From Lotus japonicus (Eukaryota > Streptophyta > Magnoliopsida > Fabales > Fabaceae): a stretch of DNA of 64,000 nt. Below the pieces are notes generated by a model. It saw nothing but the letters and a program-made list of their open reading frames with translations, made no database searches and was not told the origin of the DNA. The DNA lies in the NCBI RefSeq assembly GCF_012489685.1, contig NC_080043.1, positions 83,840,292 through 83,904,291 on the forward strand. The letters are read 5' to 3'. Shown piece by piece: positions 46,101-59,484 of this stretch (position 1 is the first letter of the stretch; each line of letters begins with the position of its first letter). The position numbers and the translations under genes are program-made.

Positions 46101-49100
46101 ATTTAAGTGAAAATACAGACTCTGTTTCTGAGCTTTCTTCATTACTCTCTTGGCAATAAGTCCTAAAAATTTGTCAAAGCATCAACAGAAAATGAGTACA
46201 TAAAGGGAAACAACTCATGGATATTGATTACCCTTTTAATGTAGTTAATAAAATAATGCAGAAATTCAATTTTGATTCATATTTAGTTGAACCAAGCAGA
46301 ACACACCATAAAGCATACGCTAAAATGTTACATGAGGAAACAAATGTTTAGAAATACACAATTGTGTATAGAACACATGAAATCATCCCCAGAAAAGAGG
46401 TTGACAGAGTCATGTCATGGACTCATAATTATAGGCCTAAGCTACATTGCAACTGTAATTACGACAATTCAGGAATAATTTGCCTCGTGCCGTACCTACT
46501 AATAAGTCCTATGCCAAAATTGGCCTTCACAGCATCAAGGTTTTCACTGAAAAATAACACAAAACTTGTTAGAATTAAATAAATATTCAGAGCAAGAAAA
46601 GTGGACTATAAATAAACAATAAACAAGTATATGCTGATACAACACAGAAAGGGGAGTTTTATCGAATTCAAACAGTGCATGTTTAAGAACAGATCTAGAG
46701 CGCCAAGGCTTCTCACACAAACAACTCCTACTTCATTGTAATACAACATTTACAGGAACATAACTAACTCTCTACTCTCACAGAAACTGCCCTATGTGAA
46801 AGTTCTTCAGGCCTTGAAGTGTGTCTAGAAGTGTGAACTCTGAAGTGAGAAGTACAGAGAATGGAGATTAACTGTTTAGTAATTCAATGAAGTATGTGAT
46901 ATTTACTCTAAACAATTAACATTATTTAAAGATACTGCAGCAATTGCATTTAGTTGCCGAGAAATGCAGAAAGTTACCTAGAACCAGGGGATGTGAGAGA
47001 CTGAGAAAGTGTGTAAAGAAGTTGGGTCCAACATTCTTCAGCATCCTGTTAGACATCATAAACTAAATGGTTAGGTATACAAATTCACAAAAGCAATAAA
47101 AACATGCCATAAGTCAGACATTCAACACATAAACCTGTTGCATGAACACTCCATTATGAAGCTGCGCAAATTGAGGATATTTTTTCCGCAATACCTGACA
47201 AGTGAAGTAGCAAATCAGGACAACATTTCTCCATCCCCCAAAATTATGAGTGCAGCAAGGGCAGAATAGTAACCAATCATTTAAAATATGTACATTATAT
47301 ATATGGAAAGAAATTTTTCAATATACAATGACAAAGAATAAGGTATGTGGACATAAAAGCTGGAAAAAGTGGCGAAGTATACACAAAGAATTAAAGATAT
47401 ATCTAAAACAACATTCGGAAGTGTCAATGCTCCACTTCAGGTGGTTATTTCAAAAATACAAGACTATGTTGGCAACAATAAAAGGGTGTGATCAATTTGC
47501 AACAAAGAACCACCATGTACATCAGCCTGCATAAACGGAACATTGGATAATTATGGGTTGACATTATGCCTTAACCAATAGCAGAGATATTGTGAAGACA
47601 TCCAGATTAGTAAGTGACACCAGCAGATGGCCAGACAGGTAAATAAGGGCCATGGTAAAAGGCAGACCCAATGAAAAGACCTCAACTCCCAAGAACAGAT
47701 GGTAAGCAGAAATCATTATCACCATTAAGTTGTGTCTGTTCACACAATCGGGGAAGGGACACTTTTTTGGACAATTCAACAACACACATACCCCGAAATT
47801 ACTTTCCATGAAGCAAATAGAATAACTACCATAAATATGCAAGAAAAAATTGTATAACTACTCCTTCAAGGTGATTAACGCTTATATTTTATACCAAGCA
47901 AATTAGAAATCAATTAAATCACAAAATAAAATCCCAAACACAAAGGGTCCAGAAATATGTCTCTCCCAACTCCTAAGACCTTGTCAATTGAAAAAAAAAA
48001 ACTGATTCAAAATGGATCAGAAAAAGAATTAAGAAACAGAAAATAATATTTATAACGAATACTCCTGTGCAATACCATCATGTTACTATGACTTCTTAAA
48101 ATTCAAAAGAAAAAAGTTCTACCCAAAACCTTTCACACCATATTGGCATATTATATCTTTTATTAACAAAAATGGATAAATACATAGTTGTATAATGGAA
48201 ACTAGATAAAGTACCATCCAAAATTGCATTGGCGCAACAGGCTTGACACTTTTATCAAGCTCATTGAATAAGTCACGGGTTGCAATGGTCAACATATGAG
48301 AAGACTGATCAACATCGGTGTTTCGTCCAGATTGTGAGTAGCTGGTCCCAAGAAATTTTACATATTGTTAATCATATATTAGTTTCAAATGCAGCAAATA
48401 AAAATGTAAAATTGTGTCCCTTTAGAAAAAGACTGACTCAATCAAAGCTGACTTCAACTCTGGCACAGAATGGAGGCATTGCAATGTTGAGTTCATATAA
48501 CAGGTATTTCCCAAATTGAAAAGCCCAGCAGTATGCCCCTGGAAGAAACGAACGATCACACAGATTCCAAAAAAAGGATCAAATATAAAATATTCCATGG
48601 CTCAGTTAAGCAGAACTAATAAGCAATTAAGCAGAAAAATGAAGGAAAAAAAAATCAACATTCTTCGTACAATAAAGCCTACCTGATATCAATAGATATT
48701 ATTTGACTGAATATATATTCTAGAACAAAAATGCATTTTGGTTCCTCAAAGATGATAACATCACATTTAACAACTAATATCATTTAAGTTCTCACAAAAA
48801 CACTTTTTTTTTATATATCAAAAAATTAAGAAACTAATGAGTTTTCAGGAATTCAAAAGGGTTGTATTTTCAGGAATTCAAAGAACATTAAAGCCTATGT
48901 TTTTATACGAGTTTGAATAATACCAAAGTCAATCAAATTATAATTTCATTTTATATAAATAATATTTAAAACGAGTGTAATTACAGAATAATCAATATAT
49001 AAATAAGAGTTTAAGAAAATGCAAATATTTAGTAATCAATAATTTGCTAAAATGATATATTAGAATATGAAAATAAATTCTTTAATTATGGACAAGCTGT

Positions 49101-50807
49101 TCTTCCTATAATTAAAACAAGCTACTCTCCCTTTCTAATGAGTTGTGTCTACTACGTTGCTTTTCATTTTTCTCCCTTGCAGCGCAGTGCGGCTATGTTT
49201 ATATGAGTCCTTCCTTTTCACCCTCTAACTAACTTGCAGAATATAACATAAGAGAGAAATAAAAAACCAAAACAACCTTAAGCTGCTGCGGTTTTTTAAT
49301 TTTAAAAACAATAATATCGAAAACTGTTTTTGAAACTAATTATTGAAAAGGTTTTAAAAAAACAAGGCCTTAACTTCTAAACTTTATAGATGACTGATAA
49401 CATGAGGATCCATGCAAGATTACACATCCATTAAGAAACTTATGAATTCTGCATGTTAATCTAGGGCTTACATAGCAGTTATGAAGTAATGTTAATATAC
49501 AAAGGAAAACAGCTGAAACTTACAACAGCAGCTACTTGCTCTTCTTCAGGAAGATCTTCAACAAAAACAGTCCCCTTCTCTGGAGACTTCACAATCTCAT
49601 CAACTGTTCCCATCATCATTAGCTTCTGACCCTGCAAAAGGAGATTATTCAGGTCAATTAAATAAAAAGGATGTATGGAATATAGTGGAACAGTGCTGAA
49701 AAACACATTCTACCACCACTAAGGCACTAACCTCTTTCACTCCTAATGTTGACCAGTTAGCATCATCCTGCATTGCAGTAAAAACAACTTCATTACAACT
49801 TCGTTATTATACAGATATCTTTCATAAGAAAAATTCAGTTTTGATTTATTAATTGTGAAGAAGCAAATATCAAAACCAAATCAGATAAAACATGGTCAGC
49901 ATCCGCTTGCTTATTATCACTATTACACTCAACAATCTATATTTACCTTTAAAAGGCCACCCTTGACCATAATTTTTTGTCTTTCAGGAGGGACTCCTGT
50001 CAGATCAAACAATTGGCACTTAAAAACATAAGGGGGCTGGGTAGTATCGATTTCTACATCTTTGAAAAGCTCCTTTTGCCATTTTACGCTTACTGCACAT
50101 AAACATCCGAAGTCAGTGTGAAAATAAAACACACAAATGCATGAATGTATATTTGTATTATTATGCTGTTAATTAATAAAAAAACAAATTAATAATTGGC
50201 ATGGAAAAATATAATAACAGTAAACTGAATTTCAAATCTTATGGCAAAACAAGGACCTCCTCCAAGTTATCCTAAAAAATCTATTTCAGTTCATTGCTGG
50301 CATACTTCAAAAAGATGTAAAAGAAGGCATTAAATTTGGAGTTCAAAAGAAGTTGAATGCAGCAACATCTGCACTTGCCAAAGTTTATATACTCCAAATA
50401 CTCAATAATAATTAATAACAATAGATAAAATAATCCTAATAATAGAGTAATGAACAAGGTAACTAGAGAACAGAGAAGACAACCCAAGACAACACTAAAA
50501 CCCAATTATCCAAGCTTAAACATAATTTCAAAAGGGAAAGCCATAAATCAAGCTCAAAATCTTATATCCAGTAAAAATTCCCGATGAACATAGATGAAAT
50601 TGTTATTCTTTTGCAGAGTAAACAAACGCAGGAACATTCGGAACCCTAAATTGCCAGCGCCGCATCGTTGATTTCAAATACACAGCAGAAATCAAAAAAC
50701 ACCAGATATTGATTTTAAAACAAAAATTACGACGAAGAGGAAGCAATGAATCAATTGGAAAAAAGATGATTGAGGAACGAGGGAGGAGGTGGTGGACCTG
50801 TAATCAT
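43124..50807 (-). CDS. UBP6: ubiquitin carboxyl-terminal hydrolase 6-like (UBP6/USP14 type), 18 coding exons, 480 aa
   Basis: Exons (minus): 50807-50798, 50092-49947, 49767-49732, 49631-49524, 48538-48438, 48341-48215, 47194-47135, 47045-46978, 46546-46496, 46162-46054, 45669-45581, 44749-44680, 44558-44478, 44365-44270, 43726-43678, 43590-43480, 43376-43302, 43179-43124; 1443 bp, all phases consistent. An N-terminal ubiquitin-like domain (residues ~1-75: [24 protein letters not shown]) docks family members on the proteasome. The peptidase C19 domain has the Cys box [11 protein letters not shown] (Cys113), the QQDAEECW motif, [18 protein letters not shown], and the His box [10 protein letters not shown] (His428), ending GDWHMAYI. 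The product cleaves ubiquitin from substrates at the 19S regulatory particle and recycles ubiquitin. Length agrees with Arabidopsis UBP6 (about 482). Exon 1 has only 10 coding bases, with donor GTCCAC. The fully intact frame argues for function. Confidence 0.95.
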
Positions 50808-52012
50808 GGTGGTAGAAGGATCAAGAGGAGAAGAGAAGAGAGTGAGAAGAAGAAGAAAGGAACAAAGAGTAGTGAAGAGCTTTGCTGGCTTGGAGAGAGG
50901 GTGAAAAATAAACCAAACGTGCTGTGTTTTGGGCCTATCTCAGTTTCGGGCCGAGACGAGCCCCTGGCCCAGTATGAATGAAGTTTTCCTATAAAATTTG
51001 TAAGGCTTAAAAAAACCTTTTTTCCTTTAGAGAGAGACGTGAAAGCCAAAGAGGCAAACCTGTCGGCACACATTAGCTTCATGCGGGACATGACGGGAAT
51101 TAACATGTCGCGGACGGGTGGATATATCAACTATCTCCACCGATAAAGCTCCCAAGTGTGGCGTCAAAGAGGGAGAATCCAAAGTCCAAATAGCATCAAG
51201 CTAGTCATTCTCACAAATAACATGCCGAAAACTCAAATCCCAAGCTAAGAGAATAAGATGCTTGATGGTCATAAACTAAGCTGAGAGCGCACAAGACCTA
51301 TTAGAGGAGCCTGAAAAACCACCCTGCCAAGAGGCTGAGGCACTATGAATAAGACCACCAAATCCAATCAATTTTTATGCGCCTATCAAAGCTGCTAAGA
51401 GGCTGGTGGACTTTCTCAGGACGTGCATGGGAACTGGATGTTTGGCTTCCGTGCTTTTCACGAGCAAGGCAATGTGCTGCTCTCAGAAGCTTATGCGTTG
51501 AAGCATGGCTTGTTATTGGTGTGGGATCGAGGGTTTCAGGATGTGGTTTGTAATGTCGACTGCCGGGACTTGCTGCAATCGCTTCCAATTCTTGAGGAAA
51601 TCAGAATGCTCCTGAATAGGGATTGGAGTGTAACGCTGCTGCATGTAAGCAAGGAGTGTAATGGACCAACAGACTAGTTAGCAAGGAAAGGGGCCACCAC
51701 ACCTACTGTTCCTCTTAGTTTCCTCCTTTGGACTTAGAGATCGTTTGTCTACTGTTTATTTTCCGTTGTATAAAAAAAACTAAAAAAATTAGTAAATTTC
51801 ATTTTCATAGACCTAAATCCTAATCGATACAAAAAACATTTGTGGGGTATTATTGCAAAAAATTAAAAATCAAAATAGGAGGAGAATTGTTAACTTGAGA
51901 GAGAGAAGGGAAAAAAGGAAATAAAAACTGTATTATTGTTCATTGGGTGGTGATTAGTTAATTGTCACCAATTCACCATCACCTATTGGAGTTGAGGATT
52001 CCCACCGCAGCC
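50808..52012. promoter_or_regulatory. divergent intergenic region between UBP6 and the ELL-like gene
   Basis: About 1.2 kb separates the two start codons, which point away from each other, so both promoters lie here. It holds the 5' leaders of both genes and an RNase H fragment (51415-51745). A GA/AG-rich tract at 50800-50890 and GAGAGAGAGAAGGG at 51897-51910 are possible GAGA-type promoter elements; no TATA box was fixed. Confidence 0.6.
51415..51745 (+). pseudogene. RNase H-like (RVT_3) fragment, probably from a LINE
   Basis: The frame reads GNWMFGFRAF, then LLSEAYALKHGLLL, CNVDCRDLLQSL and HVSKECNGPTD, followed by a stop (TAG, 51675-51677) and LARKGATTP. This is the plant RNase H-like domain found at the 3' end of LINE pol and in many domesticated 'RNase H' ORFs: E of SEAYAL and D of NVDCRDL fit catalytic positions, and the first Asp region is lost. 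The stop sits where relatives have Trp. Only this domain is present. Confidence 0.8.
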
Positions 52013-55000
52013 ATGTACGGCGGAGCCTCCAAACTTGGCCGTGGCGCCCACAAGCGCTCTTCCTTCCCCCCACCTCATCGCCCCTCCGCCCCCTCATCGG
52101 CCGCCAACCGCCTCTCCGTTGGCGGCTCCAACCGCAAAACACCGCCGGCTGTGGAGGAGAGTTTCAACCTAGTCTCCGGCACTGTCCCTCCCGCCTTCTC
52201 CATGATCATAAAGCTGGCGCCGGACCTCGTCGACGAGATCAAGCGCGTGGAGGCACAGGGTGGCACCGCTCGTATGAAATTCGATCCCAACCCCAACAAT
52301 TGTAACGGAAACGTTAGCTGCTCTTTCTTCTCAATACCCACATACATTGCTTGTCAAAGTTTTGAAATTTTGATTCTAATTTGAAGTTTTGTTAGTGAAA
52401 TTGAAGGCTAGCTTGTTTCTTTGAACTGCTATTCTGATTTGTTTATTTGTTCATTTTTGCCTTTTGTGATGTTCAGTGTTAGGTTTTTCCCCCTTTTGAG
52501 TTTATTCACTTCTTTTGAGGAAAAATGTCATTTTGAAGAGTTATGTTAATATTTAGCATTTGACAATCTGTTCACATTCATAGTTATCGATAGCGCGCGA
52601 TAGCGGGCCGTCGCGTAGTGTAGCGGACCCCTGCCTGCGAAATCCCGCTATTCGCGGCCAATAGCGGCCTTCCCTTGTATGAGATTTCATTTTTGGGGTC
52701 ATCCGCGACAGGCCGCGATCCGCGATTGACTACTATGTTCACATTATGGAAGTCATTCAGGATTCAGGAACAATTTTTAGTGCTATTATTTTGATTTTGA
52801 TTTGATGGTGTTTATGTGATTTACTACTTTTTATCCATTCTTGAATGAAATTGACACTAAATTATTTGTGCTAAATTGCAGTACTGTTTCTATCATATAC
52901 CAACTTGTGAAATTATCAATGTTTTTTTTATTCTAGATTGCAATTAAAATGCTATTCATACACCAACCAGTTTTTTTATCTGTAGTTTGAAAGGCCAGTT
53001 GTTTTATTTGGTGCTAGATTATTGATGTTGGTGGGAAGGAATTCAGATTTACGTGGTCGAAGGATGGTGACCTCTGTGATATCTATGAAGAGAAGCGAAG
53101 TGGTGAAGAGGGGAATGGTTTGCTTGTTGAATCTGGGTGTGCCTGGCGCAAGCTCAATGTACAGCGTATCTTGGACGAGTCAACTAAGAAGCAAGTCAAG
53201 ATGCGGTCAAAGGAAGCTGAACTTAAGCTCAAGTCACGCAAGTAAGAAGCTGTTATACGAGTCTCCCCTTATCATGACTCATAGTCTTTTATTATTCTCT
53301 AAGCACTACGAAAATCTTGTCTTCATCTTGCTATTATCTTACATTCTCTCCGTCTCTTTTTCCTTGTTAATTTGTTACTGCTTGCATATGGCTTGCATCA
53401 ATTTGAAAATGCACATAAGATATCTGTTAAAAATCATATTAATATATTTGTTAGTTGGTAACTAGTGGAAATGTCTCTCAGAGTATTGCACTCGCCTATT
53501 CAAATTTTAGAAGTATGCCATAAACCTCAAATATTATAACATTCAAGCAATTACTAGGGTAATAATACTGAAGCTTAGCTTTAAATGAAGTTTTCATACA
53601 TTTCACTGTTTTCTATTTCTTTTAGGATTCTGTATGCTAGGGAAAATAAGGGTGAGAGGGTTCTGTTATCAATAACCTAACAGTTGACAGCTGTCCTAGA
53701 CTCCTTAAAGTTAGTTGGAGCATCTAACTGAACTGGTTAGTGGCGGGAGCTCTATCAGAATTAGGATGAAGGATGGAGTGTCAGAATGTATAACTGCTGC
53801 CAGCTTATCACCAACAATCTTAACTGAATAACTGCATACGAAGCAAACCCACTCTAATGTTAATTACAGACGTCTAAGTTTCCAACAATTACAATCTTTT
53901 TGATTCAGAGTTCAGACCCAAGGATAGGAGTAACAGTCGATATTAATTTCCATTGTCCTTACCTGCTTTCCTTCCCTTCTGGTATAGTTATGTTAATTTT
54001 CTACTATGTAATGTAATGTAATGCAATATACAGTGTCGACAACATGCCGTTTTGACTTTATTTTTTTAAAAGGTAAATGAACTATTGATGATATTCTACT
54101 CAGCTATTTGACCTACAAATTTCTTGGTTTAGAATACATTCTATTTTTAGTGTTAAATTCTTGATTATCTCATCTGTATATTTCCTTAGCTAAATAGGTT
54201 GCTCAGGTTTCATTGAACTCAGTGATTGTTTCTTATATTACTTTCCTTGCTGTGATAATATATGATGTATGAAACTCTCTCTCCCAATTGACCATCTAAT
54301 TATATTCTCTTTAACAGAGCCATTGTCTTAGAGCCGGGGAACCCACCTCTGAAGAGCCAGATAAAGGCATTAGCTGCTGTGGAGGGTAATTCTTCTTTTG
54401 CTTCTTGTACTCATGAATTAATTTTTCTATTTTTTTACGAAATCTTCAAATTGCTATTCTATTATGTCATTGAGCTGAGAAACTTGGAAAAGCTTTCTTG
54501 ATGATGTTGGGCATGGTTATCTTCTTATTAGTTATCACATCACCGCTGTATTTTGTTCTGCCAAAGCCTTATAGTTTTATGCATTTAGTTTAATTGTGTT
54601 TCTACTGAACTTTATAACTAAATAGCTTTATACCTCCATTGTCCAGCTACAACCTGGAAAAATTACACTAAAAAGAAAGAGGCGGTACTTAAGAAACGGA
54701 AAGCGGAGACTCTTCCAGGTGATTAAAATTTATATCTTTCCAAGTTCTAACACTATTTCAATCAATCTTAAGTTGAGTATTGAAACCCTTCCTATAAATC
54801 TTTGTTAGCTCATGTGGTTTATTTGTAATGTCTGGAACTTTTTCATAGTTCGAGGCCCCCAAAAATCTTCACATAAACCTGGATTGACGTCAACAAGTAC
54901 TACTACCAAGGGTAGACATTCTTCTCCTCTTCCATCTCCACCGGATCATATTGCTGCTTCACCCTCTCCACTGGGAGCTGTAAATATCTCTAAGAACCTT

Positions 55001-58000
55001 GATGATGCTGTGCCATCACAAATGATTCGCAAACAAGATACTAATGCTGTTGCTGAGAAAGAAATCCCTGCCAAAACAAGCAATTCTATGAGGAAGACAC
55101 CAGGAGGCAAAGGAAATATTGGATTGAAGCCAATAGATTTGCAGGGCATGTTAATATCTCTTCTAAAGGATAAGCCATCTGGAATGACTTTTAAGGTGTT
55201 GTATAAAACCTAATATATGGTTCTTATTATTTTTTATTTTTAATATCTCTAATTTTTTTATTAATATAATTTAATATTCTTAACTGGTTTGACATTTTGG
55301 TTATAGTCCATGGAGAAAGCTGTTGCAGATACATTTCCAAATTCTGTGAAGCAAATTGAGGTCATTATAAAAAAAGTAAGAGGCAGGAATCTTTTGAGGC
55401 TATTTTTATATGATACAAATGTGATCTAACATTTCGTTTAATCTTGAACATCAGATTGCAAAATTCCAAGCCCCGGGAAGGTATATCTTAAGACCAGAAG
55501 TGGATTCAGAAAACTTCAGGAAACCTCAGACTGAAACTGGAAGGTACCATTTATTTTCACATAACATTATCACTGTGTACCGCTCTGCAATTGTGTCATT
55601 TATACGGGTCCTTCTATACATTTAAGGTTTATTCTCTTATTTGTACAGTTCTCTTGAAGACAATCGTAACCACATACCTGCTAATGAAGAGTTACATGAT
55701 CAGAGATCAGTTCCACTGGGAGGCTTTGAGGAGAGAGTCCCCAGCGACAATTTGGAGGAAATGGTGCAAGTAGAATCCAAAGGAGAAGAAGAATTAAACC
55801 CATTGGAAAAAATTGATGCCCAACATACTTCACCTGATATTGTTGGTGACAAAAAAGGTTCTGTTCATGGTGAAGGGAAAGCAGGAAGCTCTAGTGACAG
55901 TGGAAGTGACAGTGATAGTGAAAGTGACAGCAGTGATAGTGCAAGTGACAGTGGAAGCCATAGTAGGAGCAGAAGCAGAAGTCCCGCTGGATCAGGGAGT
56001 GGGAGTAGTAGTGACAGTGAAAGTGATGCATCTTCCAGTAGCAAGGAGGGACTGGAGGGTTCTGATGAGGATGTAGATATTCTGACTAGTGATGATGAAA
56101 AAGAGTCAAAGCACAAAACAGAAGCCTCTGATCAAAGGATGTCTTTTCCTGTGCCAGTAAAATCTCCTGACAGGAGATCTATGCTGATCGAGGTTGATGA
56201 GAAGCGGGATGCTAATGAATCTGATGCTGTTGAGATTGAAAAAGACTCACCTGAGGAACGGGAACCTGAAATGGCTCCAACTACAGCTACCATTTCCGGA
56301 AAAGGTGGAAAATATGCAGAAGAGGGAAAACACTTTTCACCCGATCCTCAACAGCTCTGGGAGCGCCAAAATTATATAGAGTGTTTGTTTGATGAAAGGG
56401 AAAATGAGGTTAAAGATAGCTCAAGGCATGAACAGTCTGACAACTCTGATAAGTCATCTAAAGGTAAACATAAGAGGGGTTCTGATGTGAGGAACATTGA
56501 TGGGAAATACGAACATACAAAGAGGTTGAAAGCAGGTAACTTGACTCATGAACCATTTTCTCGTGGTACAGATGCGCAGTTGTTTGAGAATTCACGGAAA
56601 ATTTCTCCTGTCGAATTTACTGAAGACACTTCGAAGGGTCCCACTACTCAAGTGATGAATAGAGCTGATAGGCAAGGAAACTCCAATGTTGGTTTACAGA
56701 AAGTATCCAATCAAGCATTTCCTGGAAAATCTAGTTCAGATTTACCACAAACCGTTCAAAGGTCCTTTGACCAAACCCCTCTTGGAAACCCAAACCCATT
56801 GGAAAAATCAGATAAACATGGTGAAAGCATGGGGCACAGGAAAAAACACTCAAGAAAGGACTTTCATGCGCGTGAAGTTTCTTCTATGCAGAAAGATAAA
56901 TCTCATAGAAATGCCCAAAATGAAGATATCAGTGCAGCTGGGAAAAAAATCCCCAAGAACTCCAGGGACGGTAGTAATGGAAGCAAACAGTCACTTTCCA
57001 TGGATTCTAATTACCCAAAACAAGGGGAAATGGGTAGTAAGTCAAAGGAAGGCCGACAAAGTACCCAGTCGCTATTGGGAACATTCCCTACGGACAACAG
57101 GTTCAGTCTTGATAAGTCCCCTGTAGTTGATGGCCTTGGTGTCTCTCTTCAAAGAGAACCATCAGACTTGGAGTTAGGTGAATTTCGTGAGTCCACACCT
57201 GACGAAACCCATGTCACAAAGCAATTTGAGCGAAAAGGTCCATTTAAACATCTTGAAAACAAAAAAACTTCAGAGGACAGGAATTCAGATATTACTAAAG
57301 GAAAACCTTTTGTAAGTTCTAGTTTTCCCAGCAATTTGCAAAGCACAGATAAAAAGAACACAGAAAATCATTTTGATGATTCAACAAAGTCTCGTTCTAG
57401 AGTGATGCCGGCAGAATTTAATAAATTTAGAAATAATGAATCCGGGGTGAGCCAGGATATTGATTTGGATGGTCATACTGAAAGCAATAGAAGAGCACCT
57501 GCAAATGGATCTAAACAAGACACTAACCTTGGAATCAATTCCTATCCCGTGAAAGAAAGTAAAAGACAAACACCTAATTCATTGGAAGCGGTGGCTGATG
57601 GAGGAAAGGATTCTGTGTTTGCAGCAAGAAATAATATCGAACAAAGGAAGAGAGAATCTTCTTCAGATGAAAATAGCTGCTCTTATTCAAAGTACGAAAA
57701 AGATGAACCTGAATTGAAGGGGCCTATAATGACTTTTTCACAGTAAGTTTTTATTCTTTATTTTCTATTATTATTATTATAGTACAAATCCAACCTATTT
57801 GGAAATGGCCTGGTTTTTGTATTATTATTGTTGTTGTAAAGTGAGTGTTTGGATACATGTTGTGTTGCATGAAGTCCACAAACCAAGTTATGCAAGAAGC
57901 AACAACTTGTTGCTTTTGGCCCAATGTCTGTTTAGAGTTTCACAAAGGAAAACCAAACACATGTAGTAGTTGATGTGGTGGTAGGCTTCTTCTTTTAAGT

Positions 58001-59325
58001 TAATCACTTAATTTTTTGGCATCTCATATGTGTTTTCTACTCAATGCTAGATATAAAGAATATGTGCAGGAGTATGGTGATAAATATGATAGTTACTGCT
58101 CCCTGTACAAGATTTTGGAGAGTTACAGGTAAGCAGTGTTACAATTCAAAATTCCTTTGCTTTTTGGTTATATATTTATTTTGATTACTTGTCTGATGTT
58201 TTGTCTAACATTTCCCCATGATTTGTAGGAATGAGTTTCAACAACTAGGAGATGATTTAGTATATGCTAAAGGCAGGGATATGGATAGATATTATGACAT
58301 CTTAGAACAGCTGAAGGAATCCTATCGTCGTTGTGGACCAGTATGTTTTCTTCAGCTTCACCCATTTATGCAGTATTTGCATAATAGTAATAAACTAATA
58401 ATGCAACTGTATAGAGCCCAAATGTTCTCAGATCTTGTTTTCATATATTCTTGTTCTACAGTCAACAGTTCCGCAAAATTTTATGCCCTTCCTATTATAT
58501 CTCGTCCACTTACGTTTCTGTTTTGATCATAAAGTTAAAAAATACTTGCGGTGTCCAAATTATAGGTATTTCAAGTAGTAATACATAAAGGTTGTGTTGA
58601 CGCATGGATATAACAGAATTGAGCTACATGTTCTCCTCTGTTGTCTTTGATATCATTCTCAGTAGAACTATAATGCATCATTTTTTTTCACCTTATGTCC
58701 TATTTTGTTCTACTTTTAACACCAAACTGAACACACATTTCATTCCTCTTGTAACAAAAAAAGAAACTGAACACACATATATTCTATTCTGTCCTGTTCT
58801 AATCTGTCTACCAAAGCTAGCAAAATCTTTTAAGATTTTATTTATGTTGATCATGCATGAGCATGACACAAGATTAATCCTCTACTTGTTAGTCACGTGG
58901 ATGTCTTAAGCTGTTTCATCTTTTAGTCACGTGGAGTTTAAACAAATTACTGATGTGATTTTTGTTTGAAGTTTATGTTTGAGATATTGGAGTTCTTTTT
59001 TTTCCCTAAAAAATATTTTCTCAAATGCTGCATGTGGCATATAAATTTTTAAGCTCTCCTTGTGTTTAATATCTATTTTCTAAAGTGGGCATGATGTAAG
59101 TTGCAGAGACATAAGAGACTGAAGAAAATATTTGTTGTGCTTCACCAAGAACTAGAGGTAATATTTAAATATTCTTGTACTTGATTTGGAATATTATTTA
59201 TTTCTTTCTTTCTTCATAATTGTTTATTGTTCTTTCTTCATGTTTGTCACGGTTCTTTTTCCAATTTCGTGTAGAATATCAAGCTAAGGATCAAAGACTT
59301 TGCCCACTCATATAGTAAAGAGTGA
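52013..59325 (+). CDS. ELL-type RNA polymerase II elongation factor homologue, 12 coding exons, 1184 aa
   Basis: Exons: 52013-52312, 53018-53241, 54318-54385, 54647-54718, 54849-55195, 55307-55375, 55455-55543, 55649-57742, 58051-58128, 58229-58340, 59107-59157, 59275-59325 (3555 bp, all phases consistent, GT-AG). The N-terminus (residues ~60-200: FSMIIKLAPDLVDEI, EFRFTWSKDGDLCDIY, PPLKSQIKAL) fits the ELL elongation-factor domain. Residues ~315-375 (LLKDKPSGMTFKSMEKAV, PGRYILRPE) look like its winged-helix part. A huge exon 8 encodes a low-complexity, charged middle with a Ser-Asp/Ser-Glu run (~469-520) and an Arg-Ser patch. The C-terminal ~100 residues (YKEYVQEYGDKYDSYCSLY ... RHKRLKKIFVVLHQELE) match the occludin/ELL (OCEL) domain. 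In animals ELL suppresses Pol II pausing in the super elongation complex; the plant role is inferred. Confidence 0.85.
52583..52738. repeat. CGCTAT-rich palindromic element in intron 1 of the ELL-like gene
   Basis: A GC-rich island in AT-rich intron: ATAGCGCGCGATAGCGG, CCCGCTATTCGCGG and CAATAGCGGCC, with partly inverted copies. A relative lies in the 5'-UTR intron of the dehydrogenase gene (61520-61612). It looks like a small MITE or SINE-like element; no clear TSD was fixed. Confidence 0.55.
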
Positions 59326-59478
59326 AAATACAAGAGTACTATATTCATATACATAGAGTTGAAGCTGTTTATCAAGCTTAAACTTTTGGTTGTACATGAA
59401 GCGCAGTTGTGTAGATGAATTCTTTTGTAGATTGGAAGCTTCTAATACAAATTTTGGTAGAACGGTATATTGTACATG

Positions 59479-59484
59479 AATAAA
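59479..59484 (+). terminator. polyadenylation signal of the ELL-like gene
   Basis: AATAAA about 154 bases after the stop codon, followed by TTTTGTAAATTGC and a T-rich stretch (59521-59533). Confidence 0.6.

Noticed and set aside
55813..56116. Alternative ORFs on both strands over the Ser-Asp run
   Set aside because: Shadow frames of exon 8 of the ELL-like gene, whose splice-consistent frame explains the region.
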